DNA of 64,000 nucleotides from Thereva unica (Eukaryota; Arthropoda; Insecta; Diptera; Therevidae). The stretch spans positions 74,905,720 to 74,969,719 of the forward strand of contig OX465283.1 of NCBI GenBank assembly GCA_949987705.1, read 5' to 3'. Under the pieces are notes generated by a model. The model was given only the letters and a program-made list of their open reading frames with translations. It had not been told where the DNA came from and did not search any database. Below are positions 34,416 through 44,599 of this stretch, piece by piece. Every line of letters begins with the position of its first letter. The first letter of the stretch is position 1. Both the position numbers and the translations under genes were made by a program.

Positions 34416-34435
34416 CGGATCAAAGAAGAAGAAAG
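32500..34435 (+). mobile_element. RTE-clade non-LTR retrotransposon, 5'-truncated, 12-bp TSD
   Basis: ACCTAGTTTATA stands on both sides (32488-32499 and 34436-34447), a perfect 12-bp target duplication. The 3' end is a short A-rich repeat (CAAAGAAGAAGAAAG), as in RTE elements. It is clearly more GC-rich than the flanks. The apurinic endonuclease domain is missing through 5' truncation. Confidence 0.88.
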
Positions 34436-34674
34436 ACCTAGTTTATAGCAGAAAAATTAAATCGATTTAACCCAAAGTTACGTCAAAATTTCGAATTAGC
34501 GTATAAACGGGTATTAAATACAATACGGTTCCCACAAATGCATTCTTATAACTATGGCTTAAGCCAAAACATTTCGGTTTAAACCATAATTCGAATTACC
34601 TCGTTTATAGGGCAAAATTTTTTGGATGATCCATAATTCGAATTATTTTTGGAGTAGCTATAAACTAGGTAATT

Positions 34675-34803
34675 GATACAATTTACATTATTTTTTATGT
34701 AGCACATTTCAGCTATTTCTCGTTTGTTTTTATGTACTTCTTTATGTAAAATTTTTATTTTTTCCCAATTAAAATCATGACCCGTGTCTTTTTTATGTTC
34801 AGT
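34675..34803 (-). pseudogene. PLE protein, segment between the two nested insertions
   Basis: The minus strand reads TEHKKDTGHDFNWEKIKILH and then KREIAEMCYIKNNVNCIN, the conserved C-terminal block of PLE proteins (ALxxHxxxxxHxFDWxxxxIL ... KRxxxExxxI). It is bounded on the right by the Harbinger and on the left by the MITE. Confidence 0.78.
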
Positions 34804-35142
34804 GGGCCAACGCACACGAGATCATAGTTATGGCACATAAAACCGGTTTTACTACACTCCTCGGAACGCAGACGGGGTAATAGCATCTTATGTAGCAACT
34901 TGAATTTTTACAGGAAATTTTAAATGTATTTGTGCATATAAAAATTACTTGTCATGGCTGTCATTTCGTTGACAAATAGAAAGAAGTCTCTAAAAAAACT
35001 GTTTGCCGTGCAAGTAAGAGTGTTTTTAAGCTGAATTTATAAAAAAAAATAATTCCAAGTAAGTATTACATTATTTTAAAAATATTTATTTACAAATTTT
35101 AATAAATTATTTTCTTCACGAAATTAATTGTAGTAAAACAAA

Positions 35143-36401
35143 ATGAATGCGGAAGAAATTATTCCCCTATTTCTGTATTCAACAGCAACAAATATTATAG
35201 CAGCCGTGGAGGCCATTATTGAAGAGGAGAATAAAATAACTAAAAAAAGGAGGTGCTGGGTGAAAAAGTGGCGAAAGTCAAGGGCAGATTCTGGGAATAT
35301 CCAAGCACTGTTAAATGAATTTAAACTGTCATTTGATGGCGATAAATTCAAATCGTACTTACGAATGGATGAAACATGCTTTCGCAGAATTTTAACACTT
35401 GTTGAGTATGATATTGGCAGAAAGGATACGAGCATGAGAAGCTGCATACCTGCCCCAGAAAAGTTAGCGGCCACCTTGCGCTTTTTAGCAACAGGAGAAA
35501 GCTTCAAAGAGCTGGACGAGCACACAAAATTGTCGGAAACGTATTTAAGAGCAGCGGTAATCGAAGTATGTGAGGCTATTTACAGAAATGGGAGACAATT
35601 ATTTTTGAAGGTATGTAGATCCTGCAATTTGAATTTGTATTGATACAAATATCTTTTTAGTTTCCAGATACACAAGAAAAGTGGGTTGAAATCGCCAACG
35701 ACTTCGAATACCGTTGGCAATTTCCACTGTGTTTAGGAGCGCTTGACGGAAAGCATGTTGCTTTTAAACCACGTAAGAAAAACGCACAAATGTTCCACAA
35801 TTATAAGGGCTTCAAAAGCATTGTACTTTTAGCAATGGCCGACGCCAATGCGAAATTTACATTTGTAGACATTGGTTGCAACGGAAGGATTAGCGATGGA
35901 GGAGTTCTAAGTAGGTCCGATTTAATGCAAGTTTTAAAAGACAGCGGGAGATATTTCCCTCCGCCCCGTATGATTGGAGAAAACAGGAAAGTATCATACG
36001 TAATCATTGGGGACAATGCATTTCCTCTGATGCCGAACTTGATGACTCCATATCCTCATACAACAATGGAACCTAAGAAAGTTATATTTAATTATAGATT
36101 GAGCCGTGCAAGGCAAAATATAGAAAGGGCATTCGGAATTTTATCGAATAGGTTCCACATAATACAAAAAGGAATTAATCTTTCTGAGGACAAAGCTATT
36201 AAAATTACACAGGCGTGCTGCGTGCTACACAATTTTCTGATCACTAATAGCAGCTGGTACACAGAAAATTACTCGTCTCAAAGTTCGCCTTTTCCAGCAA
36301 CAGAAGAAAGAATTATAAATCAAGAATTGGGGGGCCCAAAAAAAAGTGAAAATATAAGACAAACATTTGCCGAGTACTTCTCAAATGAAGGAAAATTTTG
36401 A
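35143..36401 (+). CDS. PIF/Harbinger transposase, two exons, 402 residues
   Basis: Exon 1 is 35143-35610 and exon 2 is 35661-36401, joined in phase 0 across a 50-bp intron (GTATGT ... TTTTTAG). Exon 1 holds the helical N-terminus with FKSYLRMDETCFRRILTLVE and KLAATLRFLATGESFKELDE, the DNA-binding part. Exon 2 holds the DDE nuclease: LGALDGKHVAFKPR (first Asp), FVDIGCNGRISDGGV (second Asp), IIGDNAFPLMPNLMTPYP, and RARQNIERAFGILSNRF (the Glu). The end CCVLHNFLI is also typical. Harbinger transposases work with a Myb-like partner, here encoded convergently at 36897-38067. No stop or frameshift was seen, so the protein may be functional. Confidence 0.88.
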
Positions 36402-36896
36402 ATAATCACTTTGTTTTTATTACCATATTTTCAAAATTACTGTATACATTTAAAAAATAATAATATAATACTTATTAAATTTAGAAAATACATACTAAAT
36501 AGTCTTTTTCATTTTTGACTAATTTGGTTTTTGCTCTTCCTCTATTTTAGGTACGCGTTCTCTCTGTCGCTATTCCATATGACGCTGTTGTAGCTACTGC
36601 CTTCGTCTATCCATATCAGCAATTAATTTCATCTGCGTAACATATATTGCATGTTTTAATTTATTAGGATCATCTTTTGGTATTACGTAATTACATTGTT
36701 TTCACCCACTTTTTTTCTCAGCATTCTTCAACCTATATAAGATTTTTTTCATATCTAAGATAAAGCAAAATAAATTACCATATAATCCATCCGTTCTTTA
36801 GCTTCTTTTTAAAAATGCGTAAATTTTCTAATTTCAAAATTAAATTTTTTTATTCCCATACAAAAATAATAATAAAAGTTATAAAAAACAGATTAA
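36402..36896. other. Intergenic spacer between the convergent Harbinger genes
   Basis: AT-rich spacer between the two stop codons, expected to hold the overlapping 3' ends of both transcripts. No exon recognised. Confidence 0.5.
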
Positions 36897-38067
36897 TTAA
36901 TTATAAAATATGTGCTGAGAAGCTAATGCTAATACATCTGTTTCATTTTCATCGCGAATGAGAGTTTGATTCGAACATTCTTCCTCATCTAGTTCTGGTG
37001 GCTTTACAATTTCGATATTTTGAATCACGACTTTTTCTTTATTTGTGGTTAAAGGAACTTCAAAATCTGAGTAACCCAAAGGGGAAGATGTTACTGAAGA
37101 TATGACAGTGCTACTTAAACTTGTGGTCCTGGACAATGATGGGTTTGTGAAGTTTATTGGCGTTGATGACGTTGATGGTACATTCCTCCAGTCAGAAAAT
37201 GATTCTCGATTTATTGCATTGAGCCGTTGGGTTTCTTTTTTTCTAGCTTCATTTACAAGATTCAATATATCTATTTCTAAATCGTCTAGTGTTTCTTGAA
37301 GCTTGAAATCTTTCAACTTCTGGCACAATAGATCGCAAAATAAACTTTGTCTGTTCTTATCTGCTGGTCTATTATTGAAAAATTCCGAAATCAGATGCAG
37401 TGATTTTTCTGCATTTTGCTTTAATTCGTGCACAACTGTATTCGATTTACATTTTTTCTAAAAAACAATATGAAAGATATTATGTTAAGGAAAAAATTAA
37501 AACAAAAACAACAATTTTATGTAATAAGTGAATATCACTTACAGATATTTGTAATTCTGCTGCTTCTTCGGCTTCTTCAACATCTGGAAATTCAGTAGTT
37601 TTGTTCTCCTGCAAAGACACAATTTCGTAATGTTTAAATAATTTGAATTCTAATTTATAATATTTGTATTATAGTAGTACTCACTTCTAACAAATCCATA
37701 TTAGATTCCCCCATCTTTTCATCATTCAAATGGAAAAGGAACTCTAAATCTTTGTAACACCATAGCTTTGGACCTTTGGTGTATAAACGTCAGCTAATCC
37801 AGCGCCGCTTCGCCTGGATCTCTTCATTTTCTGTCTTTCTTTTGACACTTGATTGGTGATGGTTCTAATTTTATTTTTTATCCCCTGAATAGTGATGTCC
37901 GGCTTCAATTCCTTCATTTCTCTCTCGATTCTCACAAATTCGGAATATTTTTTATTTTTTTTAAGATAATCCGGATGATAAATATTATATAAACACTCAC
38001 TTTCCCGGTATAATGAAAGTAAATATTTAGTTTGCTCTTTCGACCAATTGTCCGCCATTGTAAGCAA
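36897..38067 (-). pseudogene. MADF/Myb-like partner gene of the Harbinger, three exons
   Basis: Exon 1 (38067-37685) begins MLTMADNWSKEQTKYLLSLY and carries a MADF/Myb-SANT-like helical domain (HPDYLKKNKKYSEFVRIEREMK ... KNKIRTITNQVSKERQKM). Exon 2 is 37608-37543 and exon 3 is 37457-36897, with GTGAGT/GTAAGT donors and CAG/TAG acceptors. In Harbingers this protein carries the transposase to the nucleus and helps it bind the ends. Exon 1 contains a directly repeated CCAAAGGT at about 37768-37783 that throws the frame off before the donor site. Without one unit the frame would run to the splice site, so I call it a pseudogene of recent date. Exon 3 is acidic and Ser/Thr-rich toward its end. Confidence 0.7.
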
Positions 38068-38158
38068 TTTTCAGTTTTCGCTTTATTAATTGTCACAAGC
38101 GTTTTAAAAAATTAACCACCAACTTTGTAAAAAAGTAATTCTATTAATGTCACTCCTT

Positions 38159-39748
38159 AGTCCAGTTGTCAGAGACTTAGACCCAGCACAAAATGTGATA
38201 TCTCTGAAAATTGGGTCATAGGTACTTTTTGGGGTGCAGAACACAATAAAAAAACCTTTGCTGCTCTAAAGTGTATGCTAACTTCACAATTTCGAAAACA
38301 AATTCGAAAATGTGGTTTTCGCGTTATATCTCGAAAAAGAAAAGAAAAATCGAAAAACTAATTACACCACGTGAAAGAGCGGAAAATTCTACTAAAAGCT
38401 ATGTTATAACTTATTAAAAAATGTTTGTTTATTATTATAAAAAATTATTACAAATAAGAAAGCGAGTTCGAAAATTTGACGCGCGCCAAATCCCAGAATT
38501 CAAATATTCAAGCGAGGCGTTCGGGGAAAAACTGAAATATCTTTGCCTAAAATCCACCAAAAACAAAAAATAAAAAAAGCATTTTAAAGAGGACACTCTA
38601 AGCTTTTTAAGGAAGTCATTAGTTTTTAATTTTATTGTTTTTTTCTCATAGAAAAGTTGATCGGAAGTTATAATTTCTAAGATTTTCACTGATTTTTATA
38701 AAACTGATTCCTGCAACTTAAAGTTAAGCCTAAAAAAATTGTTAAATATATAAAATGAAAGATAAAATCCTGAGCTTTAAGAATATATTATTCATTTTTT
38801 GATTAAACATTCAGGTTAAAAGCAAGCATTCATTAAAAACACGTTAAAAACAAAGAACATTCTTTGAAATATCACGAAGAAAAAAGACGCGCGCAGCGAC
38901 GCCGGCAGCAATGAGTGTTTTTGAAGCCATGTTTGTTTTGCTGCGCAATAATAAAGACAGCAGCAAAAGACGCGCTCCAAAAACACAGCTGCCGGCGTCG
39001 CTGCGCGCGTCTTTTTTCTTCGTGATATTTCAAAGAATGTTCTTTGTTTTTAACGTGTTTTTAATGAATGCTTGCTTTTAACCTGAATGTTTAATCAAAA
39101 AATGAATAATATATTCTTAAAGCTCAGGATTTTATCTTTCATTTTATATATTTAACAATTTTTTTAGGCTTAACTTTAAGTTGCAGGAATCAGTTTTATA
39201 AAAATCAGTGAAAATCTTAGAAATTATAACTTCCGATCAACTTTTCTATGAGAAAAAAACAATAAAATTAAAAACTAATGACTTCCTTAAAAAGCTTAGA
39301 GTGTCCTCTTTAAAATGCTTTTTTTATTTTTTGTTTTTGGTAGATTTTAGGCAAAGATATTTCAGTTTTTCCCCGAACGCCTCGCTTGAATATTTGAATT
39401 CTGGGATTTGGCGCGCGTCAAATTTTCGAACTCGCTTTCTTATTTGTAATAATTTTTTATAATAATAAACAAACATTTTTTAATAAGTTATAACATAGCT
39501 TTTAGTAGAATTTTCCGCTCTTTCACGTGGTGTAATTAGTTTTTCGATTTTTCTTTTCTTTTTCGAGATATAACGCGAAAACCACATTTTCGAATTTGTT
39601 TTCGAAATTGTGAAGTTAGCATACACTTTAGAGCAGCAAAGGTTTTTTTATTGTGTTCGGCACCCCAAAAAGTACCTATGACCCAATTTTCAGCGATATC
39701 ACATTTTGTGCTGGCTTTCAGTCTAAATTTGACTCTGGCAACTGGACT
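38159..39748. repeat. Near-perfect palindrome of about 1.59 kb (foldback element)
   Basis: The sequence from 38159 to the centre near 38948 is repeated in inverse to 39748. An 84-codon frame occurs identically at 38689-38435 (minus) and 39208-39462 (plus), so that stretch of the two arms matches base for base. Ends read AGTCCAGTTGTCAGAG and, reverse-complemented, AGTCCAGTTGCCAGAG. The arms differ mainly in the first ~60 bp, where there is an indel of about 10 bp, and in the last ~20 bp near the centre. No protein is encoded. It lies inside the Harbinger, just upstream of its partner gene. Confidence 0.9.
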
Positions 39749-40069
39749 ACCTTCCAATACGCACAAAAACAAAAAAAAATTAAGTTTTCGCTTTTTTTTG
39801 TCACCAAGGTTTTAAAAAATCTTTAATATTAGGCCACTTGAACAAGTTGAAGAACAAAAAGCGAATGACTAAAGAATTTCAGTGGCAAAATGCTCAGCTC
39901 AGAAAGAAGAAGATTTGACGTAAGAAGAAATATAATATGCATGTGTTAGTTTTCACGCTTTTAGTTTTGCGTGAAAATTGTTTCGTTAAGTTCTTTCCTT
40001 CCCTTCCCTCTCTCTTCTATAAAACCGGTTTTATGTGCCATAACTACGCGCCGTGTGCGTTGGCCCAGT

Positions 40070-41333
40070 GACCACATTATGATATTTAGCGTGTCTGTTT
40101 ATATTATCCATATGCTCTTTTGTTCTTGTAGACAACTTCCTCTTAGACTGACCGATGTAAATGTGTTACAATTATTATCTTTGCATTCTATTTTATAAAC
40201 AATGTGTGTTTGGTTTTCTTTTTTTGTATGATCTTTTCCTTTAACTATTATGCCATTAAGTTTGTTATCTACTGAGTTAATAATGTTCAAATTGAATTTC
40301 TTGAGTTTTTTACAAATAATATCTGTTGTAGTGTTTATGTGTGGTATTACAATCCAAGGTCTCTTTTCTTGTTCAACATTTACATCTGGTCTATTATTTA
40401 TGGTATTAATTCTTCGTTTGATATTAGACTGAATAAACTTAAGTGGGTAACAATTATTAATTAAGATGTTAGTTACTTTTTGTAAATTTGCCCTTTGAAA
40501 CTCTGGGTCGGAGAGTAGTACAGCTTTATCAACCAAATTAAAAATCATAGCTCTCTTTTGGTGAATTGGATGGTGATGGTGAATGGGATGATATGAAACC
40601 CTGCCCGAAAAAGTTTCTTTTTGGTACCAATTAGTTTTTAATTTGTTATCCTGTTTCGTCACTTCAGTATCTAAGGAAGCGAGTTTGTTGTCTTTTTCTA
40701 ATTACGTTAACTTTAGATGTTGGTCTTGATTATTGAAAAGGTTTACAATATAGTTAACCTCTGACTTGGGTACAATCATAAAGCTATCGTCGACATATCT
40801 AACATACAATGGAATATCAAAACCAACTTTCTCAAAACAATTTAGTTCTAAATCTTGTACAACAATATCACAGAAGATTGGTGAAGCCGGACTGCCCATA
40901 GGGGTGCCGAATTTTTGTTTATAAAACTCATTGTCGAAAGTGAAAAAAGTTGAATTTAAAATTACCTTTACTGCTTTCTCAAACTCCCACCAGGGTAGTT
41001 TTGTGTTTTTTGAGATCAAGGACCATCTTTTTTCCAAACTAGTTAAAATTGCATCTTGAGAAAAGTTCGTAAATAACGAGGTGACATCAAGAGATATCAT
41101 TGTTTGGTCGTCATTCACAACTATGTTTTTCAATCTGTCTTTAAATTCAAGGCTGCTCTTTACATTAAACTTGGATGGTGGTAAACTACTGGTGATCAGC
41201 TTTGTTATATATCTAGATAGAGGATGGAGTGGGGAATCTATGTAGGAAATTATTGGTCTGAAAGGAACGTCTTTTTTGTGGATCTTCGGTAACGCATACG
41301 CTTATAAAATGAGTTTCTAAGAGGAGCCTCTTT
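40070..41333 (-). pseudogene. PLE reverse transcriptase and GIY-YIG region
   Basis: Read from 41333 downward. ALPKIHKKDVPFRPIISYID opens the RT. 41133-40702 has ISLDVTSLFTNF (motif A), FGTPMGSPASPIFCDIVVQD (motif B) and YVRYVDDSFMIV (YVDD catalytic motif). 40662-40099 has NWYQKETFSGRVSYHPIHHH, then SNIKRRINTI and HIVYKIECKD, the start of the GIY-YIG endonuclease. A one-base shift near 40165 separates it from IYIGQSKRKLSTRTKEH in the neighbouring frame. The 5' end of the gene is missing and frames are broken, so the copy is dead. PLE proteins join an RT related to telomerase with a GIY-YIG nuclease. Confidence 0.85.
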
Positions 41334-41340
41334 TTGTTTT

Positions 41341-44300
41341 TGAGCCAGTACAATGTCTCACTTCAAATGAGGCGAATGTAACTGTCGGGGAATATTTTGT
41401 GCTGGTAATAGCACGAAAAACAAGGAATATTGCCTCACAGGGCCACAAAAACTATTACAAAAAAATATGGGACAGGGGCATTTACAATGTAGAGGGTGAC
41501 TGGACGGTTGGTCCGGATGAAGGGGTTCGCCGGGAAGAATCACCTACCTTCACTGTACTTCCGGTGCTAGCACGACTGGCGATGTGCGAACTAGCTCGTC
41601 GGATGGGGGGGAGGGGTTCGTAGTACAGGAAAGCGGTAGGGATTGACAGTTTAATAAGAACTATATCATTCGTGCCATAAGAAAATATAAAAGTACCTAA
41701 CAAGGGGAAAGGGGCGATAGGGGAAACCGTCCAGGGCCATCGAGAGAGGGTTAACTGGACATATCCATGCGGGCAGACGCGGTCGGAGTGAGAAGCTGAA
41801 AACAATAGGATTAACCAATAAGAGTACTTACATGTTCAGGAGTGAGGTACCACAGCCTCCCTCACTGGTACCCATGCCCTTCACGGCCCACTACTTATCT
41901 ACATGGTCATTGAGAATGAAAATATGACAGTGTGACAAAAATACATAGGGAAAGCGCAATGCGTATCTTCTTCAACAGGAAGGAAAACTCATTTCGACTT
42001 ATTTAGTTTTCATATCTAGATATATTTCTTAGTGGTGTAGGACGTACAACATTAGAATAACATACACACGGCCGTATATAACAAAAAAATAATTCAAAAA
42101 GAAAGATTGCTTCTTTTTTTTCCTTTTACATATGGGAATATAATGAATCTACTCAACTGACATATAGAGAGTATAAACGTCTATAATTAGCCAAAAAAGA
42201 TCGGGCTGGATAGCAAAAAGAAAAAGGACAGGATTAAATCTTTGTTTCTCCTTTTCTTTTCTATTTTTTTTAAATTACTTTTCTCTGCCTTTTCTTTTTA
42301 TTTCTATAAGCTTTCTGTTATTTTTCTTTCTATTTTTGTTGTTGTTTTACGACAGTAATCTTTTGAAATATGGAAAAGGAGGATTTCCTATAAAAAAAAT
42401 TTTTTTTCTTTTATTATTATTTTTTTTTTGCTTTTTAAAAAACTAAACAAAATATACATACATACTAAAGAAAGATACTTGTTAACATATATTCTTAACC
42501 AAAAGTAAAAAAAATTGTTGGTGCTTATATCTATCTACATACATCATATGAGTTTTCAGTGCCGAGTAAGGTTTTAATTTATTTAAACATTAGATATAGA
42601 GAACAAGCAAAATTTTTCAAAGTGGAAACATCCGTTTTTCCTTTTTTTTTCTTTTATGTTGGATATTTTTGTGTGTATTTAAAACTTATTTTTAAGCTTA
42701 ACTAGTAGTTTGTTTTTTTTTGTCTTTTTTTTTATGTTCTTACTATTTATTTCTTTTATTATTCTTTTTCCTTTAGTTCTTTGGATAATAATGAAATTCG
42801 TGACAAAAAAAAACTTCTCCTATCTCGACAAAAAAACTGTAATCCTAATATTAGTTACCGGTTTAAATTATGCTTGGTTTTCGTTTCTCCACGTGATATA
42901 CAAAAAAAATTAATTCTTTCTTCCTTTTTATTTGTTGGTTTTCTTTATTTTTATATTAATTCATTCAAAGTACCTACTTGTAGATCCTGAACTTCTCTCA
43001 CTTTTCCATCCTGCCGTATTCCTCCCGGGATTTCATATCAAAGAATTTATGTCAGCATGTGTAGACAATCAACAGAAAAAAAACCACTTGGCTCCAAAAA
43101 AAAGCAAACGAACTTCCTCGTACATAACACACTACTGGAACTCTAGTATTTTTCTTTAAATTCGTACTACATATTTACAGATGTACATTATTCTTAATTG
43201 CACTGGGAAAAAGGAAAACTAAGAACACCTTTTTATTCATCCACTGCACTTGACCTTAAAGGGATATGCCGTTATATCAATGAGCGGTGCCCTAGAGCAC
43301 GTCTTCGAAGGACGACGGAGACACTGGTTTTTTATTTAACTATTAGCTTAATCTTCTTTCTAGATTACACAGATCTATCACTTGCGCGTTTTTACTATTT
43401 CATTTCCTTTTTACATTCACTAGGCATCAAGGACTAAAGTTCCATATTGAAAGTGTTCCGTCTACTCTATCGCGGCTCCTGAATTGAGCCTTTCCGATTC
43501 GTTGCTGAAACTTGACTGCGCGTCGTCCCAGCCGAAATGTACCTCTGCCACTTGTGCGGAACGCTTCACGGAAATTTCCGTCAATTCGTCTCCTTATATG
43601 GTTATGCGTCGCTTTTTGGGGGTGGGGTGATAGCGCTAGAAGAAATTCCTACACTCGCATCACTGAGTATTTGTTTTTAGAGCCCTATTCATAAATGCGG
43701 GCTACGTACATTAGATGTATGTGTGCCTCGGCGTCATGCGATTATTCTTGCACAAAGGGTTTGGATTGGCTGCGCCGCTACCCGATAGAATTTTCTGGAC
43801 TGATGTCCATGTGGGGGTGGGAAATTTAACCACGGGCTAATTATTAGGCCATAGGCGTGCGCAATTTAGGTAAAAATTTATCAGAAAAGTGTTGTCTGAT
43901 GCAAAAAAGATTTTTTTTTTCATTTTTTGAGAGAAACAAATTTTGTACAACGAAATGGAAAATGTACGGAAGTGAGGGGTTGTAAAGGATTTATTCAAAC
44001 GGTTAATTCATAATGCCGTTGGGCGAATATGACCGAGGATTAAGATAGGGATTTTTATTCCCACGTCGGTTTTCTGACCGCCGACCGTTACACGAAGTAC
44101 CATTGTATTGCAAGAACGTCACGTAGCGAATTGGTGTGCCAAATCAGATAATAAGCATCGCTTCTTTTGTAAGATAAAACTTAAGCACAAAAATTGCATT
44201 TAGCAAAACACAAAATATTTCTATGCTCTCGACCGCTTTTTATTCTCACCCATTCATTCTCACCCGTATATTAAATAAAGGAGCAAAACACAGAAAAAAA

Positions 44301-44599
44301 AGTAATAAATATTAGAAATGTTTGTTAAAAAATAAATACGTAAGCGCACGTGACATACGTAAGGAGAAAAACATGTAGATTATTTCTTACATTTCTTTTC
44401 GTTTAAGAAAAAACCTAATTGATTATTATTAAAACTTAAAACATTTTTTTTACTTACAGTAAAAAAAAATCACTAAAATCTTAATTCGCAAACTAAATTA
44501 CAAAAGGTACTAGCCTAATTAAAGTCCCTCACTAAAATGACAAAACAAGCAAATTAAAGAAAGAGAGAACATAAGTCTTTTACGGCCAGAGTAGGTATA
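41341..44599. other. Long stretch without recognisable gene or element
   Basis: The first ~550 bp are moderately GC-rich. The rest is AT-rich with many T and A runs (for example 42390-42430 and 42700-42740). I found no TIR pair, transposase motif or splice-linked frame. It could be host non-coding sequence such as a promoter, UTR or enhancer region, or very old repeats. Short frames here are not convincing. Confidence 0.5.

Larger units (their letters stand above)
32487..34671. mobile_element. MITE in the PLE, itself split by an RTE element
   Basis: The left end TACCTAGTTTATA and the right end, reverse-complemented TACCTAGTTTATAGCTACTC, are TIRs. ATT flanks both sides (32484-32486 and 34672-34674). 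Apart from the RTE the element is about 237 bp, with several AATTCGAATTA and GTTTAAACC words in its interior. Confidence 0.8.
34804..40066. mobile_element. Two-gene PIF/Harbinger transposon with CGCACACG-core TIRs
   Basis: Both ends start GGGCCAACGCACACG. After a short diverged segment, TAGTTATGGCACATAAAACC and GGTTTTA follow on both. AGT flanks both sides (34801-34803 and 40067-40069). On the plus strand lies the transposase (35143-36401). On the minus strand, converging, lies the Myb/MADF-like partner gene (36897-38067). This two-gene layout is the signature of autonomous Harbingers. A 1.59-kb palindrome at 38159-39748 enlarges the element. Confidence 0.85.
31990..41340 (-). mobile_element. 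Penelope-like element (PLE), carrying two nested insertions
   Basis: On the minus strand an RT domain and a GIY-YIG-type C-terminal region run from about 41333 to 32415, with a 3' region to about 31990 (the plus-strand words AACGTTTCGACCTCATCAAG and GTCATCTTGAGG are typical of PLE ends). The element is interrupted by 32487-34671 (a MITE with an RTE inside) and 34804-40066 (a Harbinger). Removing them would leave only about 1.9 kb. The 5' part is truncated near 41340. Confidence 0.8.

Noticed and set aside
38435..39462. Two identical 84-residue proteins
   Set aside because: They are mirror readings of the palindrome arms without codon structure or a known motif.
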